64,000 nucleotides of DNA from Ferrovibrio sp. GTDB taxonomy: Bacteria; Pseudomonadota; Alphaproteobacteria; Ferrovibrionales; Ferrovibrionaceae. The number at the start of each line of letters is the position of its first letter. Within the stretch, counting starts at the first letter, position 1. The DNA is taken from positions 62,001 through 126,000 of the forward strand of contig NZ_JAGOLP010000001.1 of NCBI RefSeq assembly GCF_017994015.1. Direction: 5' to 3'. Position numbers and translations under genes: made by a program. The notes under the pieces are model-generated. The model was not told the DNA's origin and made no database searches. It saw only the letters and a list, made by a program, of their open reading frames with translations. Of this stretch, positions 35,227-44,689 are shown in pieces.

Positions 35227-35312
35227 GACTTTCCGTCCGTTTTGTGGGGCGTACGTTTCCTCAAGGGCCGGGCCTGTGCCCGCTCCCTGTGATGGCCGGG
35301 GATTGAACTGGA

Positions 35313-35339
35313 GGAAAGCCCGCGCCGCAAGGGCTTTCC
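35313..35339. promoter_or_regulatory. Inverted repeat in the leuC/LysR divergent region
   Basis: Perfect 9-bp arms GGAAAGCCC (35313-35321) and GGGCTTTCC (35331-35339) around 9 nt, 48 bp before the LysR start and 87 bp before leuC. A LysR regulator could bind here to control itself and the downstream nitrile hydratase genes, or leuC. The T-N11-A core is not obvious, and it could equally be a leader hairpin. Confidence 0.35.
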
Positions 35340-35386
35340 GCGCCGATTGGGTCGAATTAAGATCAAGCTGGAAACGAGGAAAACTC

Positions 35387-36328
35387 ATGCCCGCCGCAAA
35401 CCCAGCCAGCAGCCCCAAGGATACGCCTGCGCCGCCCTCGGCCGGCGTGGCCAGCCGGCGCCTGCTGCCGCTCAATGCGCTGAAGGCCTTTGAGGCTGCC
35501 GGCCGCCACCTGAATTTCACTGCCGCCGCCGAGGAATTGTCGGTCACGCTGTCGGCCATCAGCCACCAGATCCGCCAATTGGAGGAATTGCTGGGTGTGC
35601 CGCTGTTCAACCGCACCCGCAAAGGCCTGGTGCTATCACCCGAAGGCCAGCTGATCCTGCCCGATGTGCAGCAGGGCTTTGACCATCTGGCGCATGCCCT
35701 GGCCCGGCTGGAAGCGCGGCGCGGCGAAGGCCCGCTCACCATCAGCATGTTCTCCACCGTGGCGATGCGCTGGTTCATCCCACGCCTGCCGCGTTTCCAG
35801 GCCCGCCATCCGGATATCGATGTGCGCATCACCACCTCGATGAAACCGGTGGACCTGGAGCGCGAGGGCCTGGATTGCGCCATCCGCTATGGCAATGGCG
35901 ACTGGCCCGGCCTGCATGCCACAAGGCTGTTTGCCGAGGAGCTGACCGTGGTGTGCCACCCGGACCTGGCCCGCAGCATCCACAAGCCGGCCGATCTGGT
36001 GGGCCACAAGCTGCTGCATTCGCAGAACCGCTTTGAACATTGGCGCATCTGGCTGATCGCCATGGGCGTGACCGAGGTGGACCCGACGGTGGGCACGGTT
36101 TTTGAGACCCGCAGCTTCACCATCCAGGCCGCCGTGCAGGGCATGGGCGTGGCGGTGATGGACCCGGCCTTTGTGGCCGAGGAGATAAAGGCCGGGCGGC
36201 TGGTGCAATTGTTTGACAAGACCCTGCCGGTGCGCGGCGCCTATTGGCTGGTCTGCCTGGAGCATATGGCCGAGGCGGCCCGGATCAAGCTGCTGCGCGA
36301 ATGGCTGATCGAGGAAGTGAGCCAGTGA
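35387..36328 (+). CDS. LysR-family regulator (GcvA type)
   Basis: A 313-residue LysR regulator. The winged helix (about 28-87) has [26 protein letters not shown] and [33 protein letters not shown] in parts; the rest is a substrate-binding domain with [20 protein letters not shown] and [20 protein letters not shown], typical of GcvA-like members. The ATG at 35387 has GAGGAAAAC upstream. It overlaps the following HAD gene as GTGA and so leads the HAD-nitrile hydratase cluster; that it controls this cluster is inferred from the layout. Confidence 0.9.
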   Translation: MPAANPASSPKDTPAPPSAGVASRRLLPLNALKAFEAAGRHLNFTAAAEELSVTLSAISHQIRQLEELLGVPLFNRTRKGLVLSPEGQLILPDVQQGFDHLAHALARLEARRGEGPLTISMFSTVAMRWFIPRLPRFQARHPDIDVRITTSMKPVDLEREGLDCAIRYGNGDWPGLHATRLFAEELTVVCHPDLARSIHKPADLVGHKLLHSQNRFEHWRIWLIAMGVTEVDPTVGTVFETRSFTIQAAVQGMGVAVMDPAFVAEEIKAGRLVQLFDKTLPVRGAYWLVCLEHMAEAARIKLLREWLIEEVSQ

Positions 36329-37071
36329 GTCTGCATCGTTTACCGGAAGCCATCCTGCTGGATATGGACGACACCATCCTCTCGGCCTATGGCGAGCCGG
36401 AGAAAGCCTGGAAAGTGGTGGCAGCGGAATTCGATGCCGCCTTGAGCGGCCTGCCAGCCGCCGCCCTGGCTGATGCGGTAAGCAGTTTTGGCCGCCGTTT
36501 CTGGAGCGACCGCGACATGCACAAGCATTGGCGGCTCAATCTGGAGGAAGCGCGCCGCCGCATCGTGGCCGGCGCGCTGGCCGAACTGGCCGAGGCCGGC
36601 CATGCCGTGCCTGATGCCAGCCTGGCCACCGCCATCGCCGACCGTTACACCAGCTATCGCCGCGAGCAGATGCACCTGTTTCCCGGCACGGTGGAGACGC
36701 TGGAACACTTGCGCCAGGCCGGCGTGAAGCTGGCCCTGATCACCAATGGCGCCGCCCATACCCAGCGCGCCAAGGTGGAGCGGTTTGAATTGCTGCGCTG
36801 GTTCCACCATATCCAGATCGAGGGCGAAGCCGGCTTCGGCAAGCCCGAGGAACGCGCCTATCGCCATGCGCTGGAAAGCCTGGACGTAGCGGCGGCGCAA
36901 ACGTGGATGATCGGCGACAATCTGGAATGGGAAGTGGAAGTGCCGCAGCGGCTGGGCATGCGCGGCATCTGGTGCGATGCCTATGGACAGGGCCTGCCGC
37001 CAGATAGCACGATACGACCTGACAAGATCATTCACCGCCTGCCCGATTTGCTGAGCGAGATTGCCGCATGA
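36325..37071 (+). CDS. HAD-superfamily hydrolase
   Basis: A 248-residue haloacid-dehalogenase-type phosphatase. Motif I is LLDMDDTI (Asp13 and Asp15), motif [10 protein letters not shown], motif III the Lys in GFGKPEE, motif [15 protein letters not shown] helical C1 cap lies between motifs I and II (about residues 20-105). It resembles the YjjG/N-acetylneuraminate-9-phosphatase subgroup. Start is a GTG overlapping the LysR stop (GTGA), and its own stop overlaps nthA as ATGA. Substrate unknown; the location inside a nitrile hydratase operon is unusual. Confidence 0.88.
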   Translation: MSLHRLPEAILLDMDDTILSAYGEPEKAWKVVAAEFDAALSGLPAAALADAVSSFGRRFWSDRDMHKHWRLNLEEARRRIVAGALAELAEAGHAVPDASLATAIADRYTSYRREQMHLFPGTVETLEHLRQAGVKLALITNGAAHTQRAKVERFELLRWFHHIQIEGEAGFGKPEERAYRHALESLDVAAAQTWMIGDNLEWEVEVPQRLGMRGIWCDAYGQGLPPDSTIRPDKIIHRLPDLLSEIAA

Positions 37072-37700
37072 GCCACGACCACGATCATCACCATGACCAT
37101 AGCGATGTGCCATCCGATCCCGCGCTGCGGGTGAAGGCGCTGGAAACCTTGCTGACCCGCAAGGGCCTGGTCGATCCGGCGGCGCTGGATGTGTATATCG
37201 ACACCTACGAGACCAAGGTGGGGCCGCGCAACGGCGCCCATGTGGTGGCCAAGGCCTGGAGCGACCCGGCCTATCTGGCCCGGCTGCGCCAGGATGCCAC
37301 CAAGGCGATCGCCGAACTGGGTTATACCGGCCGCCAGGGCGAGCATATGGTGATCGTGGAGAATACGCCGGACAAACATAACCTGGTGGTCTGCACACTC
37401 TGCTCCTGTTATCCGTGGAGTGTGCTGGGGCTGCCGCCGGTCTGGTACAAATCAGATTCCTACCGCGCCCGCGCCGTGCTTGATCCGCGCGCCGTGCTGG
37501 CCGAGTTTGACCTGACATTGCCAGCGGACAAGCAGATTGCCGTGTGGGATTCCACCGCTGAAATCCGCTATCTGGTGATCCCGGAACGGCCGGCCGGCAC
37601 CGAGGGCTGGAGCGAAGCACAACTGGCCGAATTGGTGACGCGCGACAGCATGATCGGCACCGGTCTGGCCCGGCCGGCTGGCAAGGAGAATCCGGCATGA
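37068..37700 (+). CDS. nthA: Nitrile hydratase alpha subunit, cobalt type
   Basis: Catalytic subunit of nitrile hydratase, which hydrates nitriles to amides. The metal site is Val108-Cys109-Thr-Leu-Cys112-Ser-Cys114-Tyr115; Thr and Tyr in this motif mark the non-corrin cobalt class (Fe enzymes have Ser and Thr). Cys112 and Cys114 would be oxidised to sulfinic and sulfenic acids. [22 protein letters not shown] follows. The N-terminus is strikingly His/Asp-rich ([13 protein letters not shown]), a possible cobalt-binding tail. 210 residues; 4-bp overlaps with HAD and nthB. Confidence 0.95.
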   Translation: MSHDHDHHHDHSDVPSDPALRVKALETLLTRKGLVDPAALDVYIDTYETKVGPRNGAHVVAKAWSDPAYLARLRQDATKAIAELGYTGRQGEHMVIVENTPDKHNLVVCTLCSCYPWSVLGLPPVWYKSDSYRARAVLDPRAVLAEFDLTLPADKQIAVWDSTAEIRYLVIPERPAGTEGWSEAQLAELVTRDSMIGTGLARPAGKENPA

Positions 37701-38353
37701 ATAGTGTGCATGACATGGGTGGCATGGAAGGCTTTGGCCCGCTGCCGCTGGAGCCGAATGAGCCGATCTTTCATGGCGCCTGGGAAAAGCGCGCCCTGGC
37801 CATCACGCTCGCCACTGGCAGCCTGGGGCAATGGAATATCGACGCCTCGCGCCATGCCCGCGAAGCCAGCCCGGCGCGCACCTATATCCGCGAGACTTAT
37901 TACGAACGCTGGCTGACCGGGCTGGAAAAGCTGCTGGTGCAGCGCGGCCTGCTGAGCGCCGAGGAACTGGCCAGCGGCATCCCGAATGGCGCGCCGGCCA
38001 AGGTGGCGGCGGTACGGGCCGAACAGGTGCCGGGCATCCTGGCGCGCGGCGGCCCGACCGAACGGCCGAACGGCAAGCCCGGGCGGTTCCAGATCGGCCA
38101 GCGTGTGCGGGCGCTGAACCATCATCCGGCCGGTCATACCCGGCTGCCGCGCTATCTGCGCGGCAAGATCGGCATTATCAGCCTGGACCATGGCCTGCAT
38201 GTCTTTGCCGACAGCAACGCGCATTTCAACGGCGAAGACCCGCAGCACCTCTACAATGTGGTGTTCGATGTGGCCGAGGTGTGGGGGCCGGCGGCGCGTT
38301 ATGCCGGCGAAATCCGCGCCGATCTGTGGGATGCGCATCTTGAAGCCGCATGA
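37697..38353 (+). CDS. nthB: Nitrile hydratase beta subunit
   Basis: Partner subunit of the alpha chain; residues from both line the active site, including arginines that contact the modified cysteines. [16 protein letters not shown] is the family N-terminus, [25 protein letters not shown] the helical domain, and [29 protein letters not shown] the start of the C-terminal barrel, which ends with [12 protein letters not shown]. 218 residues, normal for the cobalt class. It overlaps nthA by 4 bp and the activator gene by 23 bp. Confidence 0.95.
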   Translation: MNSVHDMGGMEGFGPLPLEPNEPIFHGAWEKRALAITLATGSLGQWNIDASRHAREASPARTYIRETYYERWLTGLEKLLVQRGLLSAEELASGIPNGAPAKVAAVRAEQVPGILARGGPTERPNGKPGRFQIGQRVRALNHHPAGHTRLPRYLRGKIGIISLDHGLHVFADSNAHFNGEDPQHLYNVVFDVAEVWGPAARYAGEIRADLWDAHLEAA

Positions 38354-38708
38354 CTTGAAGCTGGGCCAGCTCGGGCCGCTGCCGCGCGATGCCGAAGGCG
38401 GCCCGGTCTTTGCCGAACCCTGGCAGGCCGAGGCTTTTGCCATGGTGCTGCGGCTGCATGAGGCCGGCGCCTTTGCCTGGAGCGAATGGGCCGAGGCTTT
38501 GGGTGGCGAATTAAGCGCACAGCGCGCCGATTGCGGCCCGAATGACGGCGGCGCCTATTACGAACGCTGGCTGGCAGCGCTGCAAAACCTGCTGGCACGG
38601 AAAGGCCTGGTGACGCCTGAGGAATTAAGCGCCATGCGCGATGCCTGGGCCGAGGCTTACGCCCATACGCCGCATGGTCAGCCGGTGCGTCTTGACGGCA
38701 TCGGCTGA
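38331..38708 (+). CDS. Nitrile hydratase activator (P14K/NhlE-like)
   Basis: Small protein resembling the N-terminal part of the beta subunit; in cobalt-type systems it forms a complex with the alpha subunit and inserts cobalt by subunit exchange. LPRDAEGGPVFAEPWQAEAFAMVLRLHEAGAFAWSEWAE, YYERWLAALQNLLARKGL and HTPHGQPVRL (each conserved in this family) are seen. The ATG at 38331 gives 125 residues and a 23-bp overlap with nthB; a TTG three codons later is an alternative. The gene ends the LysR-HAD-nthA-nthB cluster. Confidence 0.88.
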   Translation: MRILKPHDLKLGQLGPLPRDAEGGPVFAEPWQAEAFAMVLRLHEAGAFAWSEWAEALGGELSAQRADCGPNDGGAYYERWLAALQNLLARKGLVTPEELSAMRDAWAEAYAHTPHGQPVRLDGIG

Positions 38709-38727
38709 CCCCTAGTTTTTTGCGGCT

Positions 38728-39135
38728 TCAATCCTTGGTGCGGTTATCCAGCGCAAACGGCCCGGCGCCATAGGCGGCGATGAACAGCAGGCCGCCGGCA
38801 ATGGACAGGTTCTTGAAGAACTGGATGCGGTTGATCATCACCTTGGCTTCTTCCATGGCCCAGAAATTATGGAAGCCGATGGCGGCAGCCACGGTGAATA
38901 GCGCCAGCACCAGCGCGGCATAGCGCGCCTTGTAACCGACCAGCAGGGCCAAGCCGACGCCAAGCTCGACAATCACGGCAATAGCGGCACCGACTTCCGG
39001 CAGCGGCAGGCCGACCGACTTGATATAGCCGACCGTGCCGGCAAAGCCGGTCAGCTTGCTGACCCCGGCGGGGACAAACAGCAGTGCCATCAGCACGCGA
39101 CCCAGCAGCGGGCCGAATTTTTCAACAATAGCCAT
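38728..39135 (-). CDS. DoxX-family membrane protein
   Basis: A 135-residue protein with four predicted helices and the DoxX pattern: GPLLGRVLMALLFVPAGVSKL near residues 8-28, EVGAAIAVIVELGVGLALLVGY in the second, and NLSIAGGLLFIAAYG at the end. DoxX proteins are linked to thiosulfate-quinone oxidoreductase or to redox stress; many are uncharacterised. It is convergent with the nitrile hydratase operon, 20 bp from it. The 141 bp to the next gene contain a 7-bp inverted repeat (GTTGGGG 39166-39172 / CCCCAAC 39189-39195). Confidence 0.88.
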   Translation of the reverse strand: MAIVEKFGPLLGRVLMALLFVPAGVSKLTGFAGTVGYIKSVGLPLPEVGAAIAVIVELGVGLALLVGYKARYAALVLALFTVAAAIGFHNFWAMEEAKVMINRIQFFKNLSIAGGLLFIAAYGAGPFALDNRTKD

Positions 39136-39276
39136 AAGACATCCTTTTCATTGGTTTAGCGACAAGTTGGGGCGGCCTGTTTACGCTACCCCAACCCGGC
39201 TTACTGCTGAAAAGAATTTGCGGTGGATAAGAACTCGCCGCCCATCACGCTCGCGTGAGCGAAAGCTGCCGGTCGT

Positions 39277-39918
39277 TCAGGCTATGGCAGCCTGGGCCTC
39301 CTGCTCGCGCGCCAGCACGCGCTGCACGGCCGGGCGCTGCAACACGCGCTCAACCAGGGCGGCATAATTCGGAAAAGCCGTCAGATCGAGCTTGTGGAAC
39401 TGCGCCCAGCGCCAGAAGACCAGCAGATAACCATCCACGGCGGAATACGCGCCGAGGATGAAGTCCTTACCCGCAAGCATCTTGTCGACGATGGCAAAAT
39501 TCTTGGCATTGGCCTCGCTGGCCAGCTTCACCACATTGGGTGTGGCATCGGGCAGGTCGCAGAAACGCTGCGGGCCAAAAAAGCGGCTCATCACCGGATG
39601 CAGGCCAGCAGTGCAATAGGATAGCAGCGACAAGGCTTCGGCCTCGGCCAGCGCATCATTGGCGGGCAGCAGGCCGGCAGCCGGATACAGCTTGGCAAGG
39701 TAGCTGATGATAGCGAGATTCTCTGTCAGCGGTTTGCCATCCACCAGCAAAAGCGGCACCTTGCCCTTTGGATTGAGCGCCAGATATTCCGGCTTCATCT
39801 GCTCGCCCTTACGCAGCGCGACCGGCTTCGGCTCAAAAACTACGCCGGCTTCCTCCAGCGCGATATGACTGGCCAGCGAACAGGCGCCGGGAGCGAAATA
39901 GAAGGTGAATTGCGGCAT
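39277..39918 (-). CDS. Glutathione S-transferase (beta-class-like)
   Basis: GST of 213 residues from the ATG at 39918, which has GAGAGGAAG upstream; a start ten codons earlier is less likely. FYFAPGACSLASHIALEEAG has the Cys-containing loop of bacterial beta-class enzymes, and LNPKGKVPLLLVDGKPLTENLAIISYLA is the conserved glutathione-binding segment. The C-domain ends QRPAVQRVLAREQ. Neighbours (DoxX, PAS protein) are separately transcribed or co-directional without obvious functional link. Confidence 0.9.
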   Translation of the reverse strand: MPQFTFYFAPGACSLASHIALEEAGVVFEPKPVALRKGEQMKPEYLALNPKGKVPLLLVDGKPLTENLAIISYLAKLYPAAGLLPANDALAEAEALSLLSYCTAGLHPVMSRFFGPQRFCDLPDATPNVVKLASEANAKNFAIVDKMLAGKDFILGAYSAVDGYLLVFWRWAQFHKLDLTAFPNYAALVERVLQRPAVQRVLAREQEAQAAIA

Positions 39919-39978
39919 GGCTTCCTCTCCAGTAGAGCAGGCCGCCATAGATACCGGAGCAGGGGTGGTTTACAAGCG

Positions 39979-40581
39979 CTACAGCCGCTCACTATCAAAT
40001 GCCGCCCCATCCTGGCGGTCGGGGTAACTGAGCGCGATGATAATGCGACTGGGGGTGCTATCGCCAAACGGCAGCAGCAGGGCGGCATAATCCACGATCT
40101 CGCCTTCCAGCAGGCGATGCCGCTGCATCAGCAAAGGTTGCATGCCGAACAAAACCCGCGCCGCTGCCTGTTCGGTGGCACGGCGGGTTTCAACATCGGG
40201 GATATCGCGCAACATCTTGCCGGTCAGATCATAGCCGTTGCGATAGGCCAGTTTGCTGCCATAGAGACGCACCGCAAATTCGATGCTGTCGCCACTTGGC
40301 TCCACAACCACCATATTACCCAACGCAAAACGCAGCGCGAAGGGATCGATGGCCGAAACCGGCGGCAATGCCTTGCCCTGCCGTGCCTGGCGCCAATAAC
40401 ACGCCAGCCGGTCCAGCATCGGGTCACCCAGCGCAGTCCGCTCGTCCACCCAATGCAGGCGGGCGGCGCTGGCCAGATCGGCCTCGCCGCGACGACGCAA
40501 CTGCAACGGATTCAGCCTGGAACCGATCTCAGACCAGAAAGCCAGATTCATCGCTGCGATATGCTTGAACATGAAGCTCAT
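39979..40581 (-). CDS. PAS-domain protein (PAS_5 family)
   Basis: A 200-residue stand-alone PAS_5 protein, a family almost confined to alphaproteobacteria. DPMLDRLACYWRQARQGKALPPVSAIDPFALRFALGNMVVVE is the family pattern; the middle has VRLYGSKLAYRNGYDLTGKMLRDI. There is no kinase or DNA-binding domain, so it is probably a sensory or adaptor protein, or binds a small ligand. The AT-rich palindrome 40637-40650, 56 bp upstream, may overlap its promoter. Confidence 0.8.
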   Translation of the reverse strand: MSFMFKHIAAMNLAFWSEIGSRLNPLQLRRRGEADLASAARLHWVDERTALGDPMLDRLACYWRQARQGKALPPVSAIDPFALRFALGNMVVVEPSGDSIEFAVRLYGSKLAYRNGYDLTGKMLRDIPDVETRRATEQAAARVLFGMQPLLMQRHRLLEGEIVDYAALLLPFGDSTPSRIIIALSYPDRQDGAAFDSERL

Positions 40582-40920
40582 AACCGCTCCTCAACCTCAC
40601 CTTGCTCAATCATCGCGGCCAACTCACCTACAGGACAGTTATTTATAACTAACGGCTGTGAATTTTCGCTAACGGGAACAACCTGAGATTATGCACCCTT
40701 GCAAGTGCAAACTACGCCATGGCACGAAGCCGGGCTTGCCGATAGTGTAACCGGGTTATGCACCCATGCTGTTGAGAAGACGTAGCGGTAAACCGCTCGG
40801 ATCCGCCCTGCCGGAATCACGGCAAAGCTGCCGCGTGCAGGCACAGCGGCAGATCAAGACAAAACGTCAGCAGGCACGGTCAGGCCCATCCGGGCCTGAC
40901 CGACCAGCAAGACAGAAAAA
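40582..40920. other. 339-bp gap between rplS and the PAS gene
   Basis: No gene is visible. On the PAS side an AT-rich palindrome, AGTTAT-TT-ATAACT (40637-40650), overlaps a TTATAAAT -10-like element, with two CCGTTAG copies upstream of it on the minus strand. The middle holds two copies of TTATGCACCC (40689-40698 and 40756-40765). On the rplS side a 10-bp hairpin (40878-40901) is a probable terminator. Confidence 0.6.
40878..40901 (-). terminator. Hairpin after rplS, probable terminator
   Basis: Perfect 10-bp arms GGTCAGGCCC and GGGCCTGACC around a 4-nt loop, about 20 bp past the rplS stop. The downstream minus-strand sequence (gtgcctgctgacgttttg) lacks an immediate U-run, so termination might be weak or Rho-assisted. 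It ends the ffh-rpsP-rimM-trmD-rplS series. Confidence 0.5.
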
Positions 40921-41304
40921 TTAGGCCTTGGCGGCTTCCGGCGCTTCGTAGCGCTTTTCGGTGATACGCGCCGACTTGCCGGTGCGGCCACGCAGGTAAT
41001 ACAGCTTGGCGCGGCGCACATCGCCACGGCGCACCACCACGATCGATTCGATGCGCGGCGAATAGAGCGGGAAGATACGCTCAACGCCTTCGCCATACGA
41101 AATCTTGCGCACGGTGAAGCTGGAATTCACGCCGCGATTGGAGCGGGCGATGCAAACGCCTTCATAGGCCTGCACACGCTCGCGACCACCTTCGGAAACC
41201 TTCACATTGATGCGAAGCGTGTCGCCCGGGCCGAATTCCGGCACCGCGCGCGCCGCTGCCAAGGCGTCGGCCTGCTCTTTTTCAAGCTGCTGCAAAATGT
41301 TCAT
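40921..41304 (-). CDS. rplS: 50S ribosomal protein L19
   Basis: Ribosomal protein bL19, located at the 30S-50S interface. The 127 residues contain [50 protein letters not shown] and [23 protein letters not shown], all family hallmarks. The C-terminal tail ([11 protein letters not shown]) is slightly longer than in E. coli. It is the last gene of the rpsP operon, 29 bp after trmD. Confidence 0.97.
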   Translation of the reverse strand: MNILQQLEKEQADALAAARAVPEFGPGDTLRINVKVSEGGRERVQAYEGVCIARSNRGVNSSFTVRKISYGEGVERIFPLYSPRIESIVVVRRGDVRRAKLYYLRGRTGKSARITEKRYEAPEAAKA

Positions 41305-41333
41305 GGCAAAAGCCTTTCTTCTCTACCTGTCGT

Positions 41334-42074
41334 TCAACTGTCACCGCCACGGCCTTTGGAGCGGCCCTGGCGATAGCTCTCCCACAGATCCGGGCGGCGC
41401 TGGGCGGTGATCTGTTCCGCCATCGCACGCCGCCAGGCTGCGATCTTCTCGTGGTGGCCCGACAGCAGCACATCCGGCACGCTGCGGCCCTCCCACTCCA
41501 CCGGCCGTGTATACTGGGGATATTCCAGCAGACCGGCCGAAAAACTCTCCTCGGTGGCCGAAGCCAGCTCGCCCATCACACCGGGCAGCAGCCGCACCAC
41601 CGCATCCATCACCGCCAAGGCGGCCACTTCGCCGCCTGACAGCACAAAATCGCCGAGGCTGACCTCGGTCACCGGCCGGGCTTCGAGCAGACGCTCGTCG
41701 ATACCCTCAAACCGGCCGCAAAGCAGAATGGCACCGCCGGCCTGCCGCAAATCCTGCACCAAAGCCTGATCCAGCCTTCGCCCACGCGGCGAAAAATAGA
41801 TCACCGGCTTGCCGGGCAGCATCTGCATCGCATCATCCACCGCCGCCGCCAGCACGTCGGCCCGCATCACCATGCCAGGCCCGCCACCACAGGGGGTGTC
41901 ATCCACGGAGCGGTGTTTATCGCGTGCGAAATCGCGAATGTCCACCGCCTGCAAACGCCACAAACCACGCTCCAAAGCCCGCCCGGCCAGACTTTGGCCC
42001 AGCGGCCCCGGAAACATCGCCGGGAACAGGGTCAGCACCCGCGCCGTCCAGGCCAGGTCTGCCGCCATGCTCAC
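41334..42074 (-). CDS. trmD: tRNA (guanine(37)-N1)-methyltransferase TrmD
   Basis: SPOUT-class enzyme that makes m1G37, needed to prevent frameshifting. 246 residues with GTG start overlapping the rimM stop (GTGA); an ATG follows two codons later. The knotted SAM-binding region has [32 protein letters not shown] and [21 protein letters not shown]; the C-terminal domain begins near [17 protein letters not shown]. It sits in the standard rpsP-rimM-trmD-rplS order. Confidence 0.97.
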   Translation of the reverse strand: MSMAADLAWTARVLTLFPAMFPGPLGQSLAGRALERGLWRLQAVDIRDFARDKHRSVDDTPCGGGPGMVMRADVLAAAVDDAMQMLPGKPVIYFSPRGRRLDQALVQDLRQAGGAILLCGRFEGIDERLLEARPVTEVSLGDFVLSGGEVAALAVMDAVVRLLPGVMGELASATEESFSAGLLEYPQYTRPVEWEGRSVPDVLLSGHHEKIAAWRRAMAEQITAQRRPDLWESYRQGRSKGRGGDS

Positions 42075-42643
42075 GACGCGCTCCCGCTCTCCTCTTCCTC
42101 CAGCCCGTCATCCGGCTTTGCGCCATCGGCATCGCCGAGCCAGAAGCCCGGCGCCACAACCAGACGGCCGCCCGGGATATCCACCTCCGGCACCGAATCG
42201 GAACTGAAAGACACAAACACGATGTCTCGGTTGGCCGACTTGCCCACCGGCATCACTTCCAGCAGGTCGCCGGCACCAAAATTCTGCAAACCCACCACGA
42301 CGCCAAGCACCACCGCTTCGGGTGTCTCGGCGCGCAGGCCGATCAGATCGGCATGGTAGAATTCACTCTCATTCGGCATCGGCAAAGCAGCGCGGTCAAC
42401 AAAGAGCCGGGTGTTGCGCATCGCCTCGGCGGCATTGCGGTCGGCAATGCCCTCGATGGCGGCAACCATCATCTCGCCCTTCGGCTGCCCGCGCAGCTTC
42501 AGCTTCAGCACGCGGCCACGCTCGTCGGTCAGCGGACCATAATCACACAACGCGCGTGGATCAGCTGTGAAGGCTCGCACCCTCACTTCGCCCTTGATGC
42601 CATGCGCGGTGGTGATCATGCCGAGACAGACCTTGTCAGCCAT
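42071..42643 (-). CDS. rimM: Ribosome maturation factor RimM
   Basis: Assembly factor for the 30S head, binding S19. The N-terminal RimM domain begins [21 protein letters not shown] (family start), and the PRC-barrel domain spans roughly residues 100-170 ([22 protein letters not shown]). The last ~20 residues form an acidic tail ([11 protein letters not shown]). 190 residues; 32 bp after rpsP and overlapping trmD by 4 bp. Confidence 0.96.
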   Translation of the reverse strand: MADKVCLGMITTAHGIKGEVRVRAFTADPRALCDYGPLTDERGRVLKLKLRGQPKGEMMVAAIEGIADRNAAEAMRNTRLFVDRAALPMPNESEFYHADLIGLRAETPEAVVLGVVVGLQNFGAGDLLEVMPVGKSANRDIVFVSFSSDSVPEVDIPGGRLVVAPGFWLGDADGAKPDDGLEEEESGSAS

Positions 42644-42675
42644 GCTTGCTGGTCAACCTGCTGCCGATTCAAACC

Positions 42676-43047
42676 TTAGCCGGCATTCTCGGCGGCGGCA
42701 GCGGCAGCAGCCTCAGCGGCCTTCTGCGCTTCAGCCTTGATACGCTCCTGCGCCTTGGCCTTCGGCTTCGCCTTGGCCGGGTTGTTGCCATGCTCCCACT
42801 GCATCAGGCCGGCCTGGGCGAAGAAACGCGCCACGCGGTCAGACGGCTGGGCGCCCTGGCTGAGCCAATGCTTGCAACGCTCAACATCGAGCTGCACGCG
42901 CTCGCGGTCCTTCGGCAGCATCGGATCGTAGGAGCCGATCTTCTCAATGAAACGGCCATCGCGCGGGCTGCGCGAATCGGCCACCACAATGCGGAAATAG
43001 GGGCGCTTCTTGGCACCACCGCGGGTCATGCGGATCTTGACGGACAT
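42676..43047 (-). CDS. rpsP: 30S ribosomal protein S16
   Basis: Ribosomal protein bS16. The N-terminal 80 residues ([42 protein letters not shown] in pieces) match the family closely, with [28 protein letters not shown] 40-residue tail rich in Ala, Lys and Glu brings the total to 123, longer than E. coli S16 (82), as is common in alphaproteobacteria. First of the ribosomal group after ffh, 44 bp downstream. Confidence 0.97.
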   Translation of the reverse strand: MSVKIRMTRGGAKKRPYFRIVVADSRSPRDGRFIEKIGSYDPMLPKDRERVQLDVERCKHWLSQGAQPSDRVARFFAQAGLMQWEHGNNPAKAKPKAKAQERIKAEAQKAAEAAAAAAAENAG

Positions 43048-43091
43048 GGTCTTCCTTTCTTCGAACCAGTGATAACGCGAAACTGAAAAAT

Positions 43092-44477
43092 CTACTTCGG
43101 CATGCCGGGCAGGCCGCCCATGGCACCCATCATCGACCGCATGAAGCCCTTCTGCCCCAGCTTCGACATGCGTTTCATCATGTCGGCCATTTGCAGATGC
43201 TGCTTCAGCAGCTTGTTCACATCCTGCACCGAGGTGCCGGAACCGGCAGCAATCCGCTTCTTGCGCGAAGCATGGATCACCTTGGGATTCTTGCGCTCTT
43301 CGCGGGTCATGGAGGAGATGATCGCCTCCTGCCGCTTGAGCACGCGCTCGTCAATATTGGCGCCAGCCATCTGCTGCTTGATCTTGCCAACGCCCGGCAG
43401 CATGTCCATCACGCTCGACATGCCGCCCATCTTGCGCAGCTGCTTGAGCTGCGAGGCCATGTCGTTGAGATCAAACTGGCCCTTCTGCACCCGGGCCGCC
43501 AGGCGCTCGGCCTCTTCCTTCTCAATCGTCTCAGCGGCCTTCTCGACCAGCGATACGATGTCGCCCATGCCGAGGATACGCTGCGCGATACGCTGCGGAT
43601 GGAACGGCTCGATGGCATCCAGCTTTTCGCCGACACCGATCAACTTGATCGGCTTGCCGGTGACCGCGCGCATCGAAAGCGCGGCACCACCACGGCCATC
43701 GCCGTCCACCCGGGTCAGCACGATGCCGGTGACACCCAGGCGGTCATTGAAGCTCTTGGCGACATTGACCGCATCCTGGCCGGTCAGGCTGTCGGCCACC
43801 AGCAGCACTTCATGCGGCTGCGTCGCATCGCGCACCGCCGCCACTTCCAGCATCAGTGCTTCATCAACATGCAGGCGGCCGGCAGTATCCAGCATCAGCA
43901 CGTCATAGCCGCCGAGCTTGGCGGCTTGCAGCGCCCGCTTGGCGATCTCCACCGGCATCTGGCCGGGCACGATCGGCAGGCAGGCCACGCCGGTCTGCTC
44001 GCCAAGAATCTTGAGCTGCTCCTGCGCCGCCGGGCGATGCACGTCCAACGACGCCATCAGCACCTTCTTGCGGTCTTTCTGCGTCAGGCGCAGCGCGATC
44101 TTGGCCGTGCTGGTGGTTTTGCCCGAGCCCTGCAAACCGACCATCAGGATCGGCACCGGGGCCACGGCGGCAAGGTCGATCTCGCTGGTTTCGGCGCCCG
44201 GGGCATCGCTGCGCCCGCCCAGCATTTCGATCAGGTTGTCATGGACAATCTTGATGACCATCTGGCCCGGGGTCACCGAGCGCAGCACTTCCTGGCCAAC
44301 CGCCTTCGACTTCACATTGTCGATAAAATTCTTCACCACCGGCAGCGCCACGTCGGCTTCGAGCAAGGCCACGCGCACTTCGCGCATCGCCTCATTCACG
44401 TCAGCCTCGCTCAACGCACCGCGCTTGCGCAGACGGTCGAAGACCTGGCCGAGTTTGCCGCTCAAATTCTCGAACAT
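43092..44477 (-). CDS. ffh: Signal recognition particle protein Ffh
   Basis: SRP54 homologue that binds signal sequences of nascent membrane proteins and, with 4.5S RNA and FtsY, targets ribosomes to the membrane. The ATG at 44477 (461 residues) gives the family start [24 protein letters not shown]; a 23-codon extension upstream has no support. N domain (1-~90), G domain with [15 protein letters not shown] and [13 protein letters not shown], and a Met-rich M domain (~315-461) ending GGLPGMPK. It heads ffh-rpsP-rimM-trmD-rplS. Confidence 0.97.
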   Translation of the reverse strand: MFENLSGKLGQVFDRLRKRGALSEADVNEAMREVRVALLEADVALPVVKNFIDNVKSKAVGQEVLRSVTPGQMVIKIVHDNLIEMLGGRSDAPGAETSEIDLAAVAPVPILMVGLQGSGKTTSTAKIALRLTQKDRKKVLMASLDVHRPAAQEQLKILGEQTGVACLPIVPGQMPVEIAKRALQAAKLGGYDVLMLDTAGRLHVDEALMLEVAAVRDATQPHEVLLVADSLTGQDAVNVAKSFNDRLGVTGIVLTRVDGDGRGGAALSMRAVTGKPIKLIGVGEKLDAIEPFHPQRIAQRILGMGDIVSLVEKAAETIEKEEAERLAARVQKGQFDLNDMASQLKQLRKMGGMSSVMDMLPGVGKIKQQMAGANIDERVLKRQEAIISSMTREERKNPKVIHASRKKRIAAGSGTSVQDVNKLLKQHLQMADMMKRMSKLGQKGFMRSMMGAMGGLPGMPK

Positions 44478-44639
44478 GTGTCCGATAGCTCCTGTGATGT
44501 TCCGATCAGGCTGCAGCCAAACGAAAAACGCGCCCGTGCGCGACACTCGCGGACGGACGGCGATCCTCGGACCGGGGCAGTTTCCCTAACCGGAAAGCGG
44601 GCGGAATAAACCGCCTTGGGCCGGCATTGTCAAGCCGCC

Positions 44640-44681
44640 TTGCAATACAAACCATATGGACCTATTTTATGGACCATATGG
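44640..44681 (+). promoter_or_regulatory. Promoter with two CCATATGG palindromes before the RES-Xre module
   Basis: TTGCAA (44640-44645), 17 bp, TATTTT (44663-44668) form a promoter candidate. Two copies of the self-complementary octamer CCATATGG (44652-44659 and 44674-44681), 22 bp apart (about two helical turns), flank the -10 element. This is the layout expected for autorepression by an Xre antitoxin or its complex with the toxin. Confidence 0.55.
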
Positions 44682-44689
44682 AGGCGAGC

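Noticed and set aside
37068-38353. Thiocyanate hydrolase instead of nitrile hydratase
   Set aside because: Thiocyanate hydrolase has three subunits with split beta/alpha genes of a different size. Here an intact ~218-residue beta subunit with the [10 protein letters not shown] start and a P14K-type activator indicate nitrile hydratase.
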